The position numbers and the translations under genes are program-made. The notes under the pieces were generated by a model that made no database searches, was not told the DNA's origin, and saw only the letters and a program-made list of their open reading frames with translations. Of a DNA stretch of 64,000 bases, positions 56,606-64,000 are shown in pieces. Source of the stretch: Mycoplasmopsis mucosicanis (lineage in GTDB: Bacteria > Bacillota_I > Bacilli_A > Mycoplasmatales > Metamycoplasmataceae); the NCBI RefSeq assembly GCF_006546935.1, contig NZ_SMDN01000002.1:31205-95204 (forward strand), given 5' to 3'. How positions within the stretch are numbered: position 1 is the first letter of the stretch; every line of letters starts with the position of its first letter.

Positions 56606-57817
56606 TTAATTTTCCTTTCATTTTTGTACTGTTTTGTAGTATTCTATGACTTTTTTTGTATCATTTTTGCTTAAATTAAAGAATTTAGCTTCTCTGATAT
56701 TGAATGGTAGATAAGTTTGCTTAACTCAATTGTTTTCATAATCATGAGGATATTTGTAATCTATTCCATGACCTAATTTTTTTGCTGATGAGTAATGCGA
56801 GTCTTTTAAATAATTAGGAACTTCATAAATATTGCCTTTGTCTATAAAATTCATAACATTTTGCATTGCTTTGTATGTTGAAGCAGATTTAGGACTTAAA
56901 GCCATAATGCAAATTAAATAAAAAATAGGTAAGTTGGCTTCAGGAAATCCAAGACGTTCAACTGCATTTAGTGCTGCTTCTACTCGCAAAGCTATATTTG
57001 GATCAGCAAGTCCAATATCTTCATATGCCACTGCACTTAAGCGCCTAAAAAGACCTTGATAATCACCACTTTTCAAAATTATTGCACCTCAATACAATGC
57101 GGCATCGACGTCTGAACCTCGTAGTGATTTATGAAAAGCGCTTAAATTATTGTAATGTGCATCTGAATTCATATCGGAGTAAAAATTTATATTTGGTATT
57201 AATGTTGAGATTGTTTGCTCATCAATTTTTTTCTCATTGTTTAATAAAGCTAACATTTGCAAGTTATTTAGACAAAACCGATAGTCACCTGCTGAACTTT
57301 TTATTAAAATTTGCAACGTTTTGTCATCAATTTGCAATGATGGATAGTATTTTTTAACAACATTTTTGATTGCAACAAAAACTTCACTTTCTTTTAACTT
57401 TGTATATTGCAATATTTGCATCCGACTTCGAAGCGCCGGATTTATTCTAAAATAAGGATTTTCAGTAGTTGTGGCATATATTATAACTTTGTCAAACTCG
57501 AGATATGAGAGTAAAATATCTTGCAAATTCTTATTTAGTCTATGAATTTCATCAATAATAACTATTTCATTTTGCTCAATTAAATCAATTAATTTTGATT
57601 TATTTTCAATACTTGCATTGAAAATGGCATACTTTAAATTCATATCATTAGCCAATGCAACAGCAGTTGAGGTTTTACCAGTGCCACTTTCTCCATAGAA
57701 AATAAAACTTGTGTGCATTTTTAAGTCCACGATTTTTTTGAGCAAATCAATGTTATTTTTTTGGCCAACTATATCATCTAGCGTTTTTGGTCTAAGTTCA
57801 TTTGCAAGATTATTCAT
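56606..57817 (-). CDS. rarA: replication-associated recombination protein RarA (MgsA)
   Basis: 403 residues. N-terminal LRPKTLDDIVGQ, Walker A GESGTGKTSTA, Walker B VIIDEIHRLN, sensor I YATTTENPYFRI and sensor II LRSRM, then the C-terminal MgsA region SLRGSDVDAALYWGAIIL…RLSAVAYEDIGLADPNIA. It is an AAA+ ATPase acting at stalled forks. First gene of the operon, which links repair (rarA, ung) with translation genes. Confidence 0.94.
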
Positions 57818-57915
57818 AATATAAATTTTAGTTTAATTCGACAAAAAAAATAATAAAATTCAAAAATTCCCAAAACACAATATTTTTTTGAATTTTATAC
57901 ATATTCATATTTTAC

Positions 57916-57950
57916 GTATATACTCGTTTTTGAGTATTTTAAGGAAAAAT
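57916..57950 (+). repeat. dispersed motif copy between rarA and dnaK
   Basis: GTATATACTCGTTTTTGAGT followed by ATTTTAAGGAAAAAT; ATACTC / GAGTAT pair. Confidence 0.7.
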
Positions 57951-57976
57951 AAAACCGACTTAATAAAGTCGGCTTT
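57951..57976 (-). terminator. dnaK terminator
   Basis: 7-bp stem CCGACTT / AAGTCGG with an AATA loop and an A-run on the left (minus-strand T-run), just 3' of dnaK. Confidence 0.85.
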
Positions 57977-57981
57977 ATTAG

Positions 57982-59793
<1,812 letters not shown>

Positions 59794-59818
59794 TTAACGA
59801 TATTATTTTAGCACACTT

Positions 59819-59845
59819 TTAGCACTAGAAACTTTTGAGTGCTAA
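59819..59845 (-). promoter_or_regulatory. CIRCE operator (HrcA site) of dnaK
   Basis: TTAGCACTA-N9-GAGTGCTAA, one mismatch from the CIRCE consensus TTAGCACTC-N9-GAGTGCTAA. It lies 59-85 bases upstream of the dnaK ATG. An extra partial TTAGCAC half-site (59809-59815) adjoins it. HrcA repression of dnaK and heat induction are expected. The element overlaps the comEC stop codon (59842-59844). Confidence 0.88.
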
Positions 59846-61215
59846 ATTTTTTTATTTTTACGTTTACCCCTATAAAATAGGCCTATAGAGATAAAACTTG
59901 CTCATAAAATCATTCAAATTAACAAAGTTTTTTGAGTTATTTTTATCGGAATTAGCAAAATCACACTTAAAGTGCTAGCAAAATTAATCAGCCAATCTAA
60001 TCCTTGGTAAATAAGGTCCAAAAACGAGGGACTATAACAAAAAATTAAACTGAAAATATATACTAACTCAATAATAGGAGTAAAAATTATTGTGTAAAAC
60101 AGCCCTAGTAAATTCAAATATTTGTTAAAACTCAGACTAAACAATGACATATAAATATAAATACAAGTTATTAGTATTAAATATTGAAGTATCTTATATT
60201 TTATTTTGAATTTTTTGAGCAGTCTTCCTAGATAGACAATTAAAATCGTGCACGAAAAACTCAATATAAAACTAATTGTAATAATGTTATTAAAATTTAA
60301 AAAAAAGACACAAAATGCAGCGATAATAATGCTTTGTGAGAACTTTAGTTTAAATTTTCGAGAACATATTTGTGTTATAAACGCCCTAATTCCTGGAATG
60401 AAATTTTGCAAACTAGCCAAATACATAAAAATAAATATGTATGCAACAATTTCTAATGATTTTTGCACTTTAATGTTCTTTATTTTGCTTAATGGCTTAA
60501 GCAAAATTGTGAAAAGTAAGTCAAAATGCAGTCCTGAAATCACAATTAAGTGGACAATATTGATTTTTATTGCCTTTTCAACAATTGATTCAGAGTCATA
60601 GTTTTTGCCAAATAACAAGAGTTTTCAATATTTATTAAAGAAAACTCCACCACTTTGAGAATAGTTATCAATAAAAGCATTGAATGAGTATTTTGCTTGA
60701 GAAACACGTATGACATTACCTCTGTTAATTAAATAGTTTATAGAATTTGCAATATGAAAATTACTTATTTCATTAATTTTAACTACTGAACCTTCAACAT
60801 CTACAATCTGTGATACACGCAGAGGAGTTTTGGTTGTGAATTTATTTAGGTAAATTATAAAATTTGTATTTTGAACATTCAAAATAGCATATTTTGAAGA
60901 GGTTTTTATTACTGTCGCGCGTAATATATATTGACCTTCTTCAATGTTTTGAGGTTGTCTAAGTCAATAAAAAAATAAGTAGATAGCAACTAAAAAACAC
61001 ACAAAAATAAGTACTTTTGGTAAAAAAAACACAAAAATTATTATGCTAAAAATAAGTCCAAAAACTCAAAAATATCTCGTTTGAACTTTTGAAATTGAAA
61101 GGTGCAAGAATAAAGGAGTAAGTAATGCTCAAAAAACAAATGTTAAAGGATTAACACTTGTTTTAATTTTTGCAAGTTTTTTAATCCAATTTTCATTTTT
61201 TCAATTTGTTCTCAA
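59842..61215 (-). CDS. comEC: ComEC/Rec2-like competence membrane protein, short form
   Basis: 457 residues, from a TTG at 61213-61215 with AAAGGAG 6 bases upstream. The N-terminal helices and an OB-like segment (TTKTPLRVSQIVDVEGSVV) precede the Competence domain with VHLIVISGLHFDLLF and SLQNFIPGIRAFITQI, and about eight more helices. The C-terminal metallo-beta-lactamase domain of full ComEC (about 750 residues) is missing. The protein would be the inner-membrane DNA channel. It overlaps comEA by 73 bases in a different frame and ends inside the dnaK CIRCE. A motif copy lies in its 5' codons (60997-61030). Confidence 0.82.
60997..61030 (+). repeat. dispersed motif copy inside comEC
   Basis: ACACACAAAAATAAGTACTT followed by TTGGTAAAAAAAAC. 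The 3' half of the consensus is exact and the 5' half diverged. Confidence 0.55.
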
Positions 61216-61652
61216 CTTATTACTCCTTTAGTTTTCTTGTGTTTTAAAAGCTTAACTGCAACGGTTTTTGAAATACCTAACCTAGTCAGTTGATCTATTT
61301 GATGAAATGAGCTTCAATAAAGTGTTTCATTTGTTTCTAAATGACTTTCATGTATCTTGCGTTGAACATAAATCTTAGTGTTTTTTGATATTTCATCACT
61401 TAATTCAATGTTTGATAAGTCAGCATCTGATAATGGTTGTGCTCCTTTCAACACTTCTATTATTTTCATTGGCTTATCAAAAGTGTACACATTAGGAAAG
61501 CGAACTGCTCCTTGTACATTGACACTGAATTTTTTGCTTTCGTCTTTAGGTTTAATGTATGTAAGTTTTTGATCAAAAGATAGAGAAACTGAGAATGCAA
61601 AAACACCTAAAACAGCAATACTAGTCCAAATTCATATATGTTTTTTCTTCAT
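61143..61652 (-). CDS. comEA: ComEA-like DNA receptor
   Basis: 169 residues. An N-terminal membrane anchor (WTSIAVLGVFAFSVSL), a SLBB-like region (FSVNVQGAVRFPNVYTF…IEVLKGA) and a C-terminal helix-hairpin-helix (IDQLTRLGISKTVAVKLLKHKKTKGVISWEQIEKMKIGL) give the ComEA layout, though the HhH glycines are degenerate (TRLGISKTVA). It should bind DNA on the outer membrane face and hand it to ComEC. No ribosome site stronger than AAAAGAATATC is seen. Overlaps comEC. Confidence 0.8.
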
Positions 61653-61751
61653 TTGATATTCTTTTATAAATTTGCTTCAAAAATAATGAAAAAAGGAAAA
61701 AATTATCAAAAACACACAGGATTTGATAATTTTATCTATTAAAAGACTCAC

Positions 61752-61795
61752 TTTTTTACCAATACACACGTTTTTGAGTACTTTTGGTAAAAAAA
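61752..61795. repeat. dispersed motif copy in a hairpin
   Basis: TTTTTTACCA and TGGTAAAAAA form a 10-bp stem around ATACACACGTTTTTGAGTAC; 100 bases from the comEA start. Confidence 0.8.
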
Positions 61796-61840
61796 TACTC
61801 ATAATACTTGATGATGATCTAATACTTAATTTTTAAATAA

Positions 61841-61885
61841 AAAATTTACTAAAAATACTCAAAAATGAGTATATTAGTAAATTTT
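61841..61885. repeat. dispersed motif copy in a hairpin, terminator of the nuclease gene
   Basis: AAAATTTACTA / TAGTAAATTTT (11 bp) enclose ATACTCAAAAATGAGTAT, itself a second nested stem. It lies 4 bases 3' of the endonuclease stop. Confidence 0.85.
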
Positions 61886-61889
61886 ATGC

Positions 61890-63104
61890 TTAATTATTTG
61901 CTTCAAAACCAATCAAAATACCTTTATTTTTAAATACATATGTTTTGTTGTTTTTAAAAACAACATCAATTAATTCAGGATAGTCAATAAAAGGATTTCG
62001 ATTGTGTTGATGTTTAAATATAGCATTATTTCTATCAATATCAAATAGGGTTAAAGGGTCTTTTGAACTTCATAATAACATTGTTTTTAAAAAGGGTGTT
62101 TTTATTGAGTTTGTATTATTTTTTCTTTCAAAAAATCTTTTAGAAACACCATTAGCTGTTAAATCTTTATCACGATAAGTGAATACAAAATATAAAATTG
62201 CTCGCGCTAAATCACCTTTAAATTCGTTTATAACTTCAGTAACTTCATTTCCATCTTCAACAGAAACTCCAACTTTAGTACCATTTTTGCTTGTAAATGT
62301 AGCATTTTTTACTGTTCCAAAAGGTAAATTGCTATGTTTTGCATTTACATATTTATCAGTTGGCCATACATGATGAGCATCATGACGCATAGGAGTTTTT
62401 CTAGAAAATCAAGATTGCGGGATTATGTGTTCCCTGTTATATTTACTACCTTCACCATTATTTTCATTCTTATTATGGTTTCCAGGTTTCTTGTGTTTTT
62501 TCTTTTTCTTTAGTAAGTAGTCTAAACGATATTTTGTGGTTAAATAACTTTCATCATTACCTTCTTTATCGCTTTTAGAAAAATTATAAGGGTCTTTTCC
62601 ACTAGGATTTTCACTATAAATATCTAAAATAGTTCCATCATTTTCATAATATTTATCAATAAAAGCATCATAATAAGTATTGAATAGATGAGCATATGAT
62701 CCAGTTGAATCACGATGTGATTCTTGTACATTAAATAGTGCTCCAATCAAATCTTCACCACTTTTACCTTCAAGATTTTTGTAATAATCTGATGGCTGAT
62801 AAACTAATTTTTTAGCATTTTTTATAGATTTAGCAACTAAATTATTGAATGTTTCAATTTTTTGGATCATTCCTAAATTTGAATCGCTCTCTGTATCTTT
62901 ATCACCTGACTCATTTTGCTCACTTTTTTTATCATTTTTTGAGCCATCAGCCCCATTATTATTTTTTCCGGGCTCGCTTGACTCATTTTGCTCTCTTTTT
63001 TTATTATTTTTTAAGCCTTCAGAATGCTTAATTACATTATTACAACTAGCAACAACAAATCCAACACCAATTAAACTAGTTAAAAAAATATTTTTGAACT
63101 TCAT
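61890..63104 (-). CDS. lipoprotein endonuclease I (EndA-like)
   Basis: 404 residues. The signal peptide ends in a lipobox, FVVASC, followed by a Lys/Asn/Glu/Ser/Gly linker with a repeated KREQNESSEPG/KKSEQNESGDK unit. The catalytic region has NREHIIPQSWFS (His-Ile-Ile-Pro), RHDAHHVWPTDKYVNAKHSNLPFG and EFKGDLARAILYF, which match the endonuclease I family (His-Me finger). It would act outside the cell on host or environmental DNA. Its position immediately upstream of comEA-comEC (same strand) suggests feeding of DNA or nucleotides to uptake. Confidence 0.9.
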
Positions 63105-63157
63105 TTTACACCCTATATTTAAGTAAATTAATTATATTACAAATGAGTTTCTCTATA

Positions 63158-63163
63158 TATAAT
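63158..63163 (+). promoter_or_regulatory. -10 box of tpx
   Basis: TATAAT 18 bases before the ATG; AAGGAGG ribosome site at 63169-63175. Confidence 0.5.
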
Positions 63164-63180
63164 AAGGTAAGGAGGTACAT

Positions 63181-63666
63181 ATGCAAGTTAATTTAAAAGG
63201 TCAAAATGTGAATTTATTAGGTAGCACAATTAAATTAGGTGACACTTTTCCTAATTTTAAAGCAGTCAATTTAGATCTTAGTGATTTTGAACTCTACCAA
63301 GCACCCAAGGCAAAAAAATTAATTTTTTCTATCCCTTCAATTGATACAGGTGTATGTGAAATTGAAAGTGGAAAATTTATGAACTACTTTAGTAATAAAA
63401 ACTATTTAGTTTATGCAATATCTAAAGATTTGCCTTTTGCATTTAATAGATGATGTGTTGCAAATCAAAATCAAGCAATCAAACCACTTTCAGATTATAA
63501 ATATAATGAATTTGGAATTAAATCAGGAACCTTATTAGAAAATGTAGGTCTATTAACAAGAGCAATTTTTGTTTTAGATGAAGAAAATAAAGTAATTCAT
63601 GTTGAATATGTAAAAAATGTTTCAGATGAACCAAATTATGAAGATGTTTATGCATTTTTTAAATAA
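63181..63666 (+). CDS. tpx: thiol peroxidase
   Basis: 161 residues. The peroxidatic Cys is in SIPSIDTGVCE and the resolving Cys in FAFNRWC, as in Tpx (2-Cys peroxiredoxin). The N-terminal GQNVNLLGSTIKLGDTFPNF fits the family. It reduces peroxides with thioredoxin. The gene is alone, with an optimal AAGGAGG site, between the nuclease (divergent) and the rRNA operon. It complements msrAB in oxidative defence. Confidence 0.93.
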
Positions 63667-63676
63667 TATTTATAAG

Positions 63677-63698
63677 TAAGCTTTGGCTTATTTTTTTT
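63677..63698 (+). terminator. tpx terminator
   Basis: 5-bp stem TAAGC / GCTTA with a TTTG loop, followed by a long T-run. Confidence 0.7.
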
Positions 63699-63821
63699 GC
63701 AAAAAAAATTATTTTTTTTCTTTGAATTTTTCAAAAACCCCTTAAAATTATTATTGCTATTTGCGCGTCAAAAAGTTAGTGATTTATGCGTTTTGCGCTC
63801 AGAAAAAAAATATTTTTTTTC

Positions 63822-63849
63822 TTGGTAAGATTTAAAAATGTGTTATACT
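63822..63849 (+). promoter_or_regulatory. rRNA operon promoter
   Basis: TTGGTA (63822-63827), 16-base spacer, TATACT (63844-63849) with the extended TGT before it. It lies about 65 bases before the 16S gene. The preceding 100 bases have only AT-rich, GCGC-containing DNA. Confidence 0.75.
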
Positions 63850-63873
63850 TTTAAGTGCTTTTATAGCAACAAA

Positions 63874-63888
63874 TGTTCTTTGAAAACT
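63874..63888 (+). promoter_or_regulatory. boxA antitermination site in the rRNA leader
   Basis: TGTTCTTTGAAAACT matches the boxA sequence of Firmicute/mollicute rRNA leaders (TGCTCTTTGAAAACT). Confidence 0.7.
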
Positions 63889-63914
63889 AGATACAAAACC
63901 ATGACGAAGTCAAT

Positions 63915-64000
<86 letters not shown>

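Overview
The window is AT-rich DNA from a mollicute that reads UGA as tryptophan. Almost every recognisable protein (HisS, DeoA, DnaK, PheS, RarA and others) is open only if TGA is Trp, and the true genes end in TAA or TAG. The 5' end of a 16S rRNA gene at the right edge, the lipoprotein and surface-protein content and the gene order suggest a Mycoplasma of the hominis group (Metamycoplasma/Mycoplasmopsis); the species is not resolved. No tRNA or CRISPR array was seen.

Layout. 1-16 kb is mostly conserved core: a partial membrane protein and a YitT transporter (+); a minus-strand operon of an Asp23-like protein, FakA, PlsX, RNase III and SMC with start/stop overlaps; RecO (+); a plus-strand operon of two tandem DHH phosphoesterases and phosphopentomutase; an MsrA-MsrB fusion; and HisS. 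16-20.5 kb holds an aquaporin-like gene with an M23-peptidase lipoprotein (-) and the junction of two decayed genes. 20.5-46.2 kb is the accessory/surface zone: a GA-module surface protein, IS1202-like remnants, lipoproteins, a 2430-residue surface protein behind an (AT)9 promoter tract, an orphan C5-type DNA methyltransferase, an AbiEii-type nucleotidyltransferase with an overlapping unrecognised partner, a lipoprotein-ABC exporter operon and a frameshifted coiled-coil surface protein. 46.8-49.5 kb is a deoD-deoA-deoC nucleoside salvage operon. 49.8-51.4 kb encodes a second GA-module protein. 51.5-57.8 kb is a minus operon rarA-pheS-ung-pheT-glyA. 58-63.1 kb holds dnaK with a CIRCE operator, a comEA-comEC competence pair and a lipoprotein endonuclease (all minus). 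Tpx (+) and the rRNA leader close the window.

How the genes work together. The deo operon plus phosphopentomutase (deoB, 12 kb) can carry deoxynucleosides to acetaldehyde and glyceraldehyde-3-phosphate. A secreted nuclease beside ComEA/ComEC suggests capture of external DNA for nucleotides or transformation. FakA and PlsX supply acyl phosphate from host fatty acids. The large repetitive surface proteins and lipoproteins are the likely host-contact layer.

The most distinctive signal is a dispersed motif of about 28 bp (core CATTTTTGAGTAC followed by TTTGGTAAAA) that I find at about 16 places, in intergenic hairpins and also inside coding sequences. It is not explained by any annotated feature.
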